A DNA stretch of 64,000 nt. It comes from Chryseobacterium camelliae. Lineage in GTDB: Bacteria > Bacteroidota > Bacteroidia > Flavobacteriales > Weeksellaceae. The notes under the pieces were generated by a model, which saw only the letters and a program-made list of their open reading frames with translations, made no database searches and was not told the DNA's origin. The position numbers were made by a program, and so were the translations under genes. This document shows, in pieces, positions 25,859 to 33,907 of the stretch. The stretch is from the NCBI RefSeq assembly GCF_002770595.1, contig NZ_CP022986.1:1116001-1180000 (forward strand), given 5' to 3'. Numbering within the stretch: the first letter of the stretch is position 1; each line of letters opens with the position of its first letter.

Positions 25859-26218
25859 TTAATGGTGAATCTGAACGTCGATTCTGCTGATAAGGTCATC
25901 AATATCGAACGGCTTAGAGATAAAGTCATCTGCTGAACAGAGACCTTTCATACGTTCCATGTTGGCATTGGCAGTCATAATGATCACGGGAATATGTTTC
26001 GAGGCTTCATTATTTTTAAGGGTATTGCATACTTCAATTCCGTTGCCATCCGGCAACATGACATCAAGCAGGAACAAATCGGGACCGGTTTCCGGATGTC
26101 CGGTCATAAATTCAGAAACCGTCGGAAACCCATGTACATTATAATCCTGCTCCAAAACCATTTGGATGAGCTCCAGGATTTCTTCACTGTCCTCCAGGAC
26201 ACAAATATTCTTATTCAT
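25859..26218 (-). CDS. single-domain response regulator (CheY-like)
   Basis: This 119-residue receiver domain has the acidic pair after strand 1 (CVLEDSEEI), the phospho-acceptor Asp in DLFLLDVMLPDGNGIE and the switch Lys in FISKPFD. It has no output domain. It lies immediately upstream of the multi-PAS kinase on the same strand with a 20-base gap. It is probably that kinase's phosphate partner or a link to another protein. Confidence 0.9.
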   Translation of the reverse strand: MNKNICVLEDSEEILELIQMVLEQDYNVHGFPTVSEFMTGHPETGPDLFLLDVMLPDGNGIEVCNTLKNNEASKHIPVIIMTANANMERMKGLCSADDFISKPFDIDDLISRIDVQIHH

Positions 26219-26965
26219 TCATTAATCAGTAAGCTCAGGTACATGATCAGCATTTCCTGTACCTTAAATTTTCCCGTGTACATAACACAAACCCTATGTG
26301 AATCAGTATCATTGCCTTATTGCAGCATAATTAAATCCATATGCATTGATAACCGGTTTGATTAGAAGCAAAATTTATTCCATATGATTAAAAATCAAGG
26401 ATATTTTAATGGATTTTTAACAAAGCTGACAGATCTTTTTTAAAGCATTACGCAGGAACCTGAAACCTTATTTCTAATCAGTTGCCGTTTTATATAAGAT
26501 TAATTTCATCCCTTGTTGCGACCAGCTTTCTGGCATTGAATCTTATTTCATATTATTTTAAAACTGATTCCCCATTAAAATCATATGCTGAACAAGAATA
26601 TTTTAATACCTTCAAAATAAAAAACTGATTTTCAGGTTATGAAATAAGAATTGATATTTCATTACACCAACCTTATGAACTGTAAACTTATTATGTATTG
26701 TATATGAGCCGGTTACCAATCCCGATATTTACTGATGTAAAACTGATTCCAGGCGTTATGATGTTTACCGCGGGAGGTAAGCTGTTTATTACCAGGAAAT
26801 TAATATATCACTAAAGGTGCAATGCAACACATACGATCATCAAGATAGGTCTGTGCAATATTAAAAAAAAGTATTATTTTTGCTTAAGTACAGGATTATT
26901 TCCATACTCTTTCACCCATCATTTTGAGCCTATTCCATATTTATAGAATATTAAAAATCAATCAC
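26219..26965. other. 747-bp A+T-rich intergenic region without a credible gene
   Basis: I find no convincing coding frame, tRNA or repeat here. A 36-codon frame at 26704-26814 has no support. The region should hold the promoter of the response-regulator operon on the left and that of the secreted-protein gene on the right, where TATTTTTG is visible at 26875-26882. Confidence 0.5.
26875..26882 (+). promoter_or_regulatory. candidate -7 promoter element (TATTTTTG)
   Basis: TATTTTTG matches TAnnTTTG and lies about 84 bases before the ATG of the secreted-protein gene at 26966. A clear -33 TTG is not seen in the preceding A-rich sequence. Confidence 0.45.
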
Positions 26966-27535
26966 ATGAGAAAAATAATTTTACTCTTCCTATTTATCCT
27001 AAGTATTCCCGTTTTCTCTCAGATTAAAGTACTGAAAAATGAAAGCCTTGTAGAAATCGGTAAAGATAATTCTGTGGGCCTTTATAAAAAAGGAGATAAA
27101 TTCACGGTTAATTATCAGGATCTGAATACGGCCAACCTGAATACATTCAGGTCTTTTTCTTTCCAGAACATCAACGGCGATGTATCGGGGCTGTATAAAA
27201 TGATCACCGACGGGTTTATTGATACCCCTGACGGAAATATTGTACTGGAGATGCCGAACGATATTATTGAGCTGCATTATGAAAAAAATTACGGGCAGCC
27301 TACTGTTCAGATTATTCAGTTCATTAATAAAAACAGGAAGTACATGGGTAAATCCCAGTTCCTGAATAAGAAACAGATCGATAAAATATTCGGGAGATCG
27401 AACGGCAAATTTACACTTTACGATAAACCTGCATCCGTCAATGGTACTGCCGGACAGAAACAGGCAGTGAATCCTATGCCTGCATCATCCCCTGCCCCTG
27501 CCAACAGCGGAAAAGATAGAAAATCCAAAAAATAA
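26966..27535 (+). CDS. secreted protein of unknown function
   Basis: This 189-residue protein has a signal peptide (MRKIILLFLFILSIPVFSQ). A beta-rich middle includes LVEIGKDNSVGLYKKGDKF and VLEMPNDIIELHYEKN. The low-complexity tail has Pro, Ala and Ser, ends in Lys/Ser, and is probably disordered. No family is recognised. The ATG at 26966 begins the signal peptide directly; a TTG 14 codons earlier would bury it. A strong terminator follows. Confidence 0.65.
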   Translation: MRKIILLFLFILSIPVFSQIKVLKNESLVEIGKDNSVGLYKKGDKFTVNYQDLNTANLNTFRSFSFQNINGDVSGLYKMITDGFIDTPDGNIVLEMPNDIIELHYEKNYGQPTVQIIQFINKNRKYMGKSQFLNKKQIDKIFGRSNGKFTLYDKPASVNGTAGQKQAVNPMPASSPAPANSGKDRKSKK

Positions 27536-27557
27536 TCTTAATCTGATGATATCGCTT

Positions 27558-27586
27558 AACTCATTCTTCGTGAATGAGTTTTTTTA
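27558..27586 (+). terminator. intrinsic terminator after the secreted-protein gene
   Basis: AACTCATTC pairs with GAATGAGTT, a perfect 9-bp stem around TTCGT, followed by TTTTT and then ATTTT. It lies 22 bases after the stop codon and just before the gldA-like promoter. Confidence 0.85.
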
Positions 27587-27589
27587 TTT

Positions 27590-27597
27590 TATTTTTG
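27590..27597 (+). promoter_or_regulatory. candidate -7 promoter element (TATTTTTG) of the gldA-like gene
   Basis: TATTTTTG matches TAnnTTTG and ends 20 bases before the ATG at 27618. This gives a short 5' leader, as is usual in Bacteroidota. Confidence 0.5.
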
Positions 27598-27617
27598 CAA
27601 AAAGATCTTTATCCATT

Positions 27618-28328
27618 ATGAGCCTTCAAATACAACACCTGACCAAAAAATTCGGAGAACAGACTGCTCTCAGCGACGTCAACATCTCTATCGGAAACAA
27701 TGAAATTATCGGGCTTTTAGGTCCTAACGGTGCAGGAAAATCCACTCTGATGAAATCTATCGTAGGTGCCCTGAAAATAGATGAAGGTGAAATCATATTC
27801 AATGGTAAAAATATTGCCGAGCATGAAACCGAAAGTAAAAAAAGCATCGGGTTCCTTCCGGAAAACAATCCGCTGTACCTGGAAATGTATGTTAAGGAAT
27901 ACCTTCAGTTTATTGCCAATATCCATCAGCTTCCAGAAAACAGGATTGAAGAAGTGATTGAACTGGTAGGCATCACGCCGGAAAGGTCAAAAAAGATCGG
28001 CCAGCTTTCAAAAGGATACAAACAGAGGGTTGGCCTCGCACAGGCCATCATCCATCAGCCTGACCTGCTGATCCTGGACGAACCGACCAATGGTCTTGAC
28101 CCGAATCAGATCATTGAGATCCGTAACGTTATCCGTGAGATAGGAAAAGAAAAGACGGTGTTGCTTTCCACACACATCATGCAGGAAGTGGAAGCCCTGT
28201 GTTCCCGTGTCATCCTGATCCACAAGGGACATATCCTCCAGGACTGTCCGATCGGTGAATTCAAAGGAAGGTTCGAAAGCTTGGAAGAAGCCTTTACCAG
28301 CTATACCCGGAACGCAGCCGCCAACTAA
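27618..28328 (+). CDS. gldA: GldA-like ABC transporter ATPase
   Basis: This 236-residue ABC ATPase has Walker A GPNGAGKST, signature LSKGYKQR, Walker B LLILDEPTNGLDPNQ and switch STHIMQEVE. The stretches IGFLPENNPLYLEMYVKEYL and IGQLSKGYKQRVGLAQAI closely match what I recall of flavobacterial GldA, an ATPase needed for gliding in Flavobacterium, where it works with GldF and GldG. It is about 60 residues shorter than the usual GldA at the C-terminus, and no gldFG is next to it. I use the ATG at 27618 because the longer frame runs through the upstream terminator and promoter. Confidence 0.75.
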   Translation: MSLQIQHLTKKFGEQTALSDVNISIGNNEIIGLLGPNGAGKSTLMKSIVGALKIDEGEIIFNGKNIAEHETESKKSIGFLPENNPLYLEMYVKEYLQFIANIHQLPENRIEEVIELVGITPERSKKIGQLSKGYKQRVGLAQAIIHQPDLLILDEPTNGLDPNQIIEIRNVIREIGKEKTVLLSTHIMQEVEALCSRVILIHKGHILQDCPIGEFKGRFESLEEAFTSYTRNAAAN

Positions 28329-28379
28329 TGGCTTTATATTTGATCGGAATAACCATAACAACCCATCAAATACACCACC

Positions 28380-28805
28380 ATGATCAAAACAGTTTTGGCA
28401 GTAATCTGCCTGACAGCAGTCTCTTCAGTATCATATGCGAATATCTCTGTGACTGAAGCCGTTCAAAGCGAATACACACAGAAAGTACCGAAAACGGTCA
28501 TCATCAAAACCAAAAAGTTCAAGATCAGGATTGACCAGCAGCCCAACGGACAATACCTGTATCAGTCGTGGCCCGTTAACGGCAGGCTTACCTCAAAGCC
28601 GAGCATGATCATCAGCAATGGTGAAATGATTCTGGACGGGAGCGGCGGCAATTATTATTACGAATTTCAGAACGAAGGTTATACCTATCAGGTCTGGAGG
28701 AATTACCTGACCGATTCTGCAAAAAAGGCTCCTTACACCCTGAAGGTTACAGATCCTGAAGGCCAGGTGGTAGCCAGTGATAGTGGTTATATTGTTAAGA
28801 ATTAA
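28380..28805 (+). CDS. small secreted protein of unknown function
   Basis: This 141-residue protein has a signal peptide ending near Ala20 (LTAVSSVSYA). The mature part is beta-rich with KTKKFKIRIDQQPNGQYLYQSW and YYYEFQNEGYTYQVWR, and has no Cys. I do not recognise a family. It follows the ATPase gene by 51 bases and ends at a bidirectional terminator. Confidence 0.65.
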   Translation: MIKTVLAVICLTAVSSVSYANISVTEAVQSEYTQKVPKTVIIKTKKFKIRIDQQPNGQYLYQSWPVNGRLTSKPSMIISNGEMILDGSGGNYYYEFQNEGYTYQVWRNYLTDSAKKAPYTLKVTDPEGQVVASDSGYIVKN

Positions 28806-28809
28806 TATG

Positions 28810-28838
28810 CTCCGGTTCCTATTGAACCGGAGTTTTTT
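28810..28838. terminator. intrinsic terminator between convergent genes
   Basis: CTCCGGTTC pairs with GAACCGGAG around CTATT, followed by six T on the plus strand. It overlaps the last codons of the convergent patatin gene. Confidence 0.85.
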
Positions 28839-29640
28839 CTGGAATTTCTGATGATGGCAGAGCTGTAAAAAACCTGCTTGTCACGAAACTTTCCCCCGCT
28901 GCCTGATAACCGATGTTGAAGATCTGCTCCAGGCGTTCCTTTCTTCTTTCAAATGTACCGTATGTAGACAGTTCCTGTGAGGAAATAAACCAGTCGCAAT
29001 GGTCAAATTTAATTTTCTCAACCCGGTAGGACAGCAGGTCATAGGATCTTGAAACAATCGATTTTATAGATTTCAGATCATCGATTTTAATATCGTGGGG
29101 AGGGGAAACAAAGACTCCGATCAGCCTGTCACATTCTGCCCGGATGATATCAGCGGGAAAATTATTCAGGACGCCGCCGTCACAGTACATTTCATCATCA
29201 ATGATATAGGGGGTGGTAATCCCAGGAATGGAACAGGAGGCAATAATAGCATCCACTACCCTGAAGTCCTTACTGAATACCGTTTCTGTTCCTTTTATAA
29301 GTTCTGTAGCAACGATCCTTACTTCCTTATTCAGGTCTCCCAGCTTCATATCCCCGAAAATCGGGTTCAGGTAATTCCTGAAAATCACCGATGAGACCAG
29401 TCCCGGCTGGTTGAATGCAAAATGTTTCCAGTTGAAGAAGTAAACGGATTTGAAAAATTCAAGAATCTCTTCCGGGGTCTTGCCTACCGCATACAGGCAG
29501 CCCACAATAGAACCGGCACTGCAGCAGGAAAGGATATCTATTTCAATGTTTTTCTCACGTAAGAATTTCAGGACTCCTGCGTGAGCAATCCCCTTGGTTC
29601 CCCCGCCGGATAAAACAAGTCCGGTTTTTTCAAAATTCAT
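28819..29640 (-). CDS. patatin-like phospholipase family protein with altered nucleophile elbow
   Basis: This protein of about 273 residues has the patatin oxyanion loop GLVLSGGGTKGIAHAGV at the start and the catalytic-dyad DGG in YCDGGVLNNFP. Patatins hydrolyse acyl esters of phospholipids with a Ser-Asp dyad. The nucleophile elbow reads CCSAG instead of GxSxG: the Ser is present but the first Gly is Cys. The ATG at 29640 is used because it begins MNFEKTGLVLSGGG; a start seven codons earlier is possible. The gene reads toward the terminator and away from the repeat array. Confidence 0.83.
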   Translation of the reverse strand: MNFEKTGLVLSGGGTKGIAHAGVLKFLREKNIEIDILSCCSAGSIVGCLYAVGKTPEEILEFFKSVYFFNWKHFAFNQPGLVSSVIFRNYLNPIFGDMKLGDLNKEVRIVATELIKGTETVFSKDFRVVDAIIASCSIPGITTPYIIDDEMYCDGGVLNNFPADIIRAECDRLIGVFVSPPHDIKIDDLKSIKSIVSRSYDLLSYRVEKIKFDHCDWFISSQELSTYGTFERRKERLEQIFNIGYQAAGESFVTSRFFTALPSSEIPEKTPVQ

Positions 29641-29780
29641 TGGATAAATGTAAGAAAACATCCCTGAATACAGGATTTAAGGTTTCTAAATTTATGTTAA
29701 ATGTTTTTGAATCCTCTGTAACGTTTCAGAGAAATAGAGATAAGAACTTATGAAGAAAAATCTTATCCTGTTTGATACTC

Positions 29781-31049
29781 ACCGGTCCTCGATACATTTT
29801 TCTCCGCGTTGCTGCGAAAAAAAACTCGAACGGACGGAGCCGCAGTGTTTGTCAGGAATAGGTTTCCGTCGCCGTCCGTTCGAGTGCGCAACGCAGTGAA
29901 GCGTATCGAGAACTTGTTGAAAAAGAATCACACTTTAGTTTATTAATCACCAGTTCTCGATACATTTTCTCCGCTTTGCTGCGAAAAAAACTCGAACGGA
30001 CGGGGCCGCAATGTTTGTCAGGGATAGGTTTCCGTCGCCGTCCGTTCGAGTGCGCAACGCAGTGAAGCGTATCGAGAACTTGTTGAAAAAGGATCACACT
30101 TTAGTTTATTAATCACCGGTTCTCGATACATTTTTCTCCGCCTTGCTGCGAAAAAAACTCGAACTGACGGGGCCGCAATGTTTGTCAGGGTTAGATTTCC
30201 GTTGTCGTCTGTTCGAGTGCGCAACGCAGTGAATCGTATCGAGAACTTTTTGAAAAAGGATCACACTTTAGTTTATTAATCACCGGTTCTCGATACATTT
30301 TTCTCCGCTTCGAAAAAAACTCGAACGGACGGGGCCGCAATGTTTGTCAGGGATAGGTTTCCGTCGCCGTCCGTTCGAGTGCGCAACGCAGTGAAGCGTA
30401 TCGAGAACTTGTTGAAAAAGGATCACACTTTAGTTTATTAATCACCGGTTCTCGATACATTTTTCTCCGCCTTGCTGCGAAAAAAACTCGAACTGACGGG
30501 GCCGCAATGTTTGTCAGGGATAGATTTCCGTTGTCGTCTGTTCGAGTGCGCAACGCAGTGAATCGTATCGAGAACTTTTTGAAAAAGGATCACACTTTAG
30601 TTTATTAATCACCGGTTCTCGATACATTTTTCTCCGCGTTGCTGCGAAAAAAAACTCGAACGGACGGGGCCGCAATGTTTGTCAGGGATAGATTTCCGTT
30701 GTCGTCTGTTCGAGTGCGCAACGCAGTGAATCGTATCGAGAACTTTTTGAAAAAGGATCACACTTTAGTTTATTAATCACCGGTTCTCGATACATTTTTC
30801 TCCGCGTTGCTGCGAAAAAAAACTCGAACGGACGGGGCCGCAATGTTTGTCAGGGATAGATTTTCGTTGTCGTCTGTTCGAGTGCGCAACGCAGTGAATC
30901 GTATCGAGAACTTGTTGAAAAAGGATCACACTTTAGTTTATTAATCACCGGTTCTCGATACATTTTTCTCCGCCTTGCTGCGAAAAAAAACTCGAACTGA
31001 CGGGGCCGCAATGTTTGTCAGGGATAGATTTCCGTTGTCGTCTGTTCGA
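29781..31049 (+). repeat. hairpin-repeat array 2, left part (about eight units)
   Basis: The marker CTCGATACATTTT recurs at 29788, 29956, 30122, 30289, 30451, 30618, 30786 and 30954, giving periods of 162-168 bases. Each unit is a nested inverted repeat. The outer arms are TTCTCGATAC and GTATCGAGAA. The middle arms are GCGTTGC and GCAACGC. The inner arms are CTCGAACGGACGG and CCGTCCGTTCGAG or close variants. A conserved AAAAAGGATCACACTTTAGT linker joins units. The last unit is cut at 31049 by an IS110-family element and resumes at 32240. Confidence 0.93.
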
Positions 31050-31052
31050 TTT

Positions 31053-32030
31053 CTATGACATATGCAAACGATTTTCATACACTGAATTATTTTTAATAAT
31101 GGCGTAAACCCGGTGTATTATTTTGTTTCTGATTGCATTTAATACGGACATCTTATTTTTTCCCTCCAGGACTTTTCTCTGATAGTATACAGCAAGATCG
31201 TTTTTTAGTCTTATAGAGCTTAAAGCTGCCAGATGTAAAATCTTTTTTAAATCCTTATCAGCCATGGTAGAGACTCTGGGTTTGTAGTAAATGGATGATC
31301 CCGAGCGGTGTTCAAAGGGAACCACACCTGAATAACATGCCATTTTCCTGGCTGATTGTATTTCAGTAAAGCCATTGGTCTTAACAAGTAACAGGCTGGC
31401 CAATACCTTTCCAACTCCGGGAATAGTCTGGATCCTTTCATATTGATCCTTTAATATTTCGTTACATTCAATAATTTCTACGATCTTCTTCTCAATAGAT
31501 TTAATCTGCTTATCGATCAATAAGATCATTTCCTGATTCAATTTCAGGATGTCCTGATCTGTGTGATGCTTCAGGAATTCCAGATCCTTCATCTGTCTTG
31601 ATAAGCCTGATCGTATCTTTACCCTATGCCTGCGTTCTGCATTAAGCAGGCTGAGCTTTTGGATATCCGGTGATTTGCAGACCCAGGGTGCCAGGTCCAT
31701 GTAGTTTTTCTCAATAAAAAGACAGATTCTCTGACTGTCGATTTTATCATTTTTACCTCTTAAAAGTCCGATGCTTTTCTTGAGATGAAGGGGGTTGATA
31801 ACATATACCAAAAGCTTCATACGGCTGAGCACCTCATAAAGCTCAAAGTTATACCGTCCTGTATTTTCCATAGCCACAATGGTATCCGCATTATCCGCAT
31901 AGCGCTTTAAAAATCTTTTGATATCCTTAGAGCTGTTATTGATCTGGCAATGTTCTGTCACCGCATTTTTACGGATACAAATATCCAGGGTTGATTTACT
32001 GATGTCAATTCCAATAAAAACTTTTTCCAT
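31053..32030 (-). CDS. IS110-family DEDD recombinase (transposase)
   Basis: This 325-residue protein has an N-terminal RuvC-like DEDD domain with Asp9 in FIGIDIS, Glu55 in AMENTGRYN, and Asp95 and Asp98 in GKNDKIDSQR. The C-terminal Tnp domain has IQTIPGVGKVLASLLL and the catalytic-Ser region EHRSGSSIYY near 240-249. All four acidic residues and the Ser are present and the length is normal, so the enzyme may be active. This family cuts and joins at a two-base core, guided by an RNA from its non-coding end (established for IS621). Confidence 0.93.
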   Translation of the reverse strand: MEKVFIGIDISKSTLDICIRKNAVTEHCQINNSSKDIKRFLKRYADNADTIVAMENTGRYNFELYEVLSRMKLLVYVINPLHLKKSIGLLRGKNDKIDSQRICLFIEKNYMDLAPWVCKSPDIQKLSLLNAERRHRVKIRSGLSRQMKDLEFLKHHTDQDILKLNQEMILLIDKQIKSIEKKIVEIIECNEILKDQYERIQTIPGVGKVLASLLLVKTNGFTEIQSARKMACYSGVVPFEHRSGSSIYYKPRVSTMADKDLKKILHLAALSSIRLKNDLAVYYQRKVLEGKNKMSVLNAIRNKIIHRVYAIIKNNSVYENRLHMS

Positions 32031-32054
32031 ACATTTGTTTTAATCAATTAAAGA

Positions 32055-32225
32055 GAAATTTATCATGAACTCAACTCCTTAATAATGGGTTTTAATCCCG
32101 AATTTCTATCTGAGTTTTTGATAAAAGAGTGCTTAAGTCTGAATCGAACGATGAGTTGTACTCTGAGTAGGGCAATAGTTTACTTAAGCACTTTTCTCTT
32201 ATTCTAAAATATTACTTTTTTCTTT
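32055..32225 (-). ncRNA. candidate bridge RNA of the IS110 element
   Basis: Upstream of the recombinase start, two stem-loops occur in the order known for IS621. The first (32128-32192) has a perfect 11-bp stem, AGTGCTTAAGT/ACTTAAGCACT. In the sense strand its loop carries TACTC on the 5' side and GTTCGA on the 3' side, matching the left target GTACTC and complementing the right target TCGAAC. The second (32068-32116) has a 6-bp stem AACTCA/TGAGTT. Its loop carries ATAGAAAT, matching the element's right end, and AAGGA, complementing TCCTT at the left end plus core. The RNA ends are approximate. Confidence 0.72.
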
Positions 32226-32228
32226 ATA

Positions 32229-32236
32229 CAAATCTA
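32229..32236 (-). promoter_or_regulatory. -7 element at the IS left end, completed by the circle junction
   Basis: In the sense strand the element starts CTTTAGATTTG, containing TAGATTTG (TAnnTTTG) three bases inside the end. At the other end TTTG (CAAA at 31065-31068) lies 15 bases before the junction. In a circular intermediate the two would be joined as TTG, 20 bases, TAGATTTG, a full promoter. In the integrated copy no suitable TTG lies at that distance. Confidence 0.55.
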
Positions 32237-32239
32237 AAG

Positions 32240-32363
32240 GAGTACGCAACGCAGTGAATCGTATCGAGAACTTTTTGAAAAAGGATCACACTTTAGTTTA
32301 TTAATCACCGGTTCTCGATACATTTTTCTCCGCTTTGCTGCGAAAAAAACTCGAACTGACGGA
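32240..32363 (+). repeat. hairpin-repeat array 2, right part beyond the IS
   Basis: The interrupted unit continues here from GAGTACGCAACGCAGTGAATCG, followed by the usual linker. A last partial unit begins CTCGATACATTTTTCTCC and ends at TCGAACTGACGGAG. One base differs from all other units in the right flank of the insertion (GTACGC instead of GTGCGC). Confidence 0.9.
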
Positions 32364-32407
32364 GTAGAAATTATTGTTATATGATTGGTTTATTGACAGT
32401 TTATCAT

Positions 32408-32434
32408 AAAAAAGGCCCGGAAAATCCGGGCTTT
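32408..32434 (-). terminator. intrinsic terminator of lpdA
   Basis: Read on the minus strand, AAAGCCCGG and CCGGGCCTTT pair with one bulged base around ATTTT, and the T run follows. It lies about 30 bases after the lpdA stop codon. Confidence 0.85.
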
Positions 32435-32467
32435 GCTATATAGAATAATTAATATTGATGTGAATAC

Positions 32468-33856
32468 TTAGATATGAATCACCTCACCGTAAGCAGCAGC
32501 GGCAGCTTCCATAATCGCTTCGGAAACGGTCGGGTGCGGGTGGATAGACTTGATGATCTCATGTCCTGTGGTTTCCAGTTTCCTGGCGACTACAGCTTCT
32601 GCAACCATATCGGTAACGCCGTCACCGATCATGTGGCAACCTAACCACTCTCCGTATTTGGCATCGAAAATTACTTTGATGAAACCATCGGTATTTCCGT
32701 TGGCTGTTGCTTTTCCGCTGGCAGAAAGAGGGAACTTCCCTACTTTGATTTCATATCCTTTTTCTTTAGCCTGTTTTTCAGTAAGGCCTACGGAAGCTAC
32801 TTCCGGATGGCAATATGTACATCCTGGGATGTTGCCATAGTCGATTTTCTCTACATGCATTCCCTTGATCTTCTCCACACAGGTGATTCCTTCTGCGGAA
32901 GCAACGTGTGCCAGAGCCTGGGTAGGGATGATATCCCCGATGGCATAATATCCCGGTACGGAAGTTTCATACCATTCGTTCACCAATACCCTTCCTTTAT
33001 CTGTCTGGATGCCCACTTCTTCAAGGCCGATATTCTCAATGTTCGCAGCAATTCCTACCGCAGACAATAAGATATCCGCTTCAAGAGTGATGTTGCCTTT
33101 AGCTGTTTTCACAGTAGCCTTAACTCCTTCTCCGCTGGTATCGACACTTTCTACAGATGCATTGGTCATAATCTCGATTCCGGTCTTCTTAAGGGATTTC
33201 TCCAGATGTTTAGAGATTTCCTCATCTTCCACAGGAACGATGTTCGGCATGAATTCAACGACGGTCACTTTTGTCCCCATCGTGTTATAGAAATCGGCAA
33301 ACTCAACCCCAATCGCTCCGGAACCTACTACGATCATAGATTTCGGTTGTTCAGGTAAAGACAATGCCTGTCTGTATCCGATTACTTTTTTACCATCCTG
33401 AGGCAGGTTCGGCAATTCTCTGGAACGGGCTCCTGTAGCGATGATGATATGGGTCCCGGTATATTCCGTTACTTTACCTTCCTGATCGGTTACAGAAACT
33501 TTTTTGCCCTTCTGAACTTTCGCTGTTCCCAGAATGACATCGATTTTATTTTTTTTCATCAGGAATTCAATCCCTTTGCTCATTTTGTTCGCTACGCCAC
33601 GGCTTCTCTGAATAACATTCGGGAATTCAAAGCTTCCTTCTACTTTATTCAGTCCGTAATCTTCAGCATGGTTGATATAATGAAATACCTGAGCAGATTT
33701 CAGCAAAGCTTTAGTAGGAATACATCCCCAGTTCAGGCAGATCCCTCCAAGGTTTTCTTTTTCGATGATCGCAGTCTTGAAACCCAGCTGTGCCGCTCTG
33801 ATTGCTGTAACGTATCCACCAGGACCACTTCCGATGACAATAATATCGTAGTTCAT
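32468..33856 (-). CDS. lpdA: dihydrolipoyl dehydrogenase
   Basis: This 462-residue flavoprotein reoxidises the dihydrolipoyl groups of 2-oxoacid dehydrogenase complexes using NAD+. The FAD motif GSGPGGYVTAIRAAQLG is at the start. The redox pair Cys40-x4-Cys45 lies in GGICLNWGCIPTKA. The NAD motif is GSGAIGVEFADFYNTMGTKV. The C-terminal dimer interface His-Glu is in HPHPTVSEAI. All are intact. I use the ATG at 33856; the longer frame has no support. The fused E1 gene of this window lies 20 kb away, so the E3 is probably shared between complexes. Confidence 0.96.
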   Translation of the reverse strand: MNYDIIVIGSGPGGYVTAIRAAQLGFKTAIIEKENLGGICLNWGCIPTKALLKSAQVFHYINHAEDYGLNKVEGSFEFPNVIQRSRGVANKMSKGIEFLMKKNKIDVILGTAKVQKGKKVSVTDQEGKVTEYTGTHIIIATGARSRELPNLPQDGKKVIGYRQALSLPEQPKSMIVVGSGAIGVEFADFYNTMGTKVTVVEFMPNIVPVEDEEISKHLEKSLKKTGIEIMTNASVESVDTSGEGVKATVKTAKGNITLEADILLSAVGIAANIENIGLEEVGIQTDKGRVLVNEWYETSVPGYYAIGDIIPTQALAHVASAEGITCVEKIKGMHVEKIDYGNIPGCTYCHPEVASVGLTEKQAKEKGYEIKVGKFPLSASGKATANGNTDGFIKVIFDAKYGEWLGCHMIGDGVTDMVAEAVVARKLETTGHEIIKSIHPHPTVSEAIMEAAAAAYGEVIHI

Positions 33857-33907
33857 TAGTATAAAATTTTTATGCGAATTTAAGGAAAAAATATCGGATA
33901 AGAAATG

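Larger units (their letters stand above)
31050..32239 (-). mobile_element. IS110-family insertion sequence inserted in a hairpin repeat
   Basis: This 1190-bp element carries one DEDD recombinase and a non-coding 5' end of about 210 bases. It interrupts a repeat unit: the left flank ends GTTCGA and the right flank resumes GAGTACGCAACGCAG. Intact units read GTTCGAGTGCGCAACGCAG, so two bases (GA on plus, TC in the element's sense) are present at both junctions. This is the 2-bp core expected for IS110 recombination. There are no long terminal inverted repeats, as expected. The recombinase stop is four bases from the left junction. Confidence 0.9.

Noticed and set aside
26704..26814. A 36-codon frame in the 26.2-26.9 kb gap
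   Set aside because: It lacks a promoter, a recognisable motif and any neighbour support.
27546..27617. Upstream extension of the gldA-like gene
   Set aside because: The extra codons lie on the terminator of the preceding gene and on the -7 box, and the ATG at 27618 starts the normal ABC domain.
29852..30553. Similar 68-81-codon frames across hairpin array 2
   Set aside because: Same reason: near-identical copies produced by the repeat, with no start signal or homology.
29781..31049. Integron attC sites
   Set aside because: The hairpins are long and imperfectly attC-like, but there is no integrase and no gene cassette between units.
22634..32363. A CRISPR array
   Set aside because: The period is about 166 bases, the whole unit is conserved without unique spacers, and no cas gene is present.
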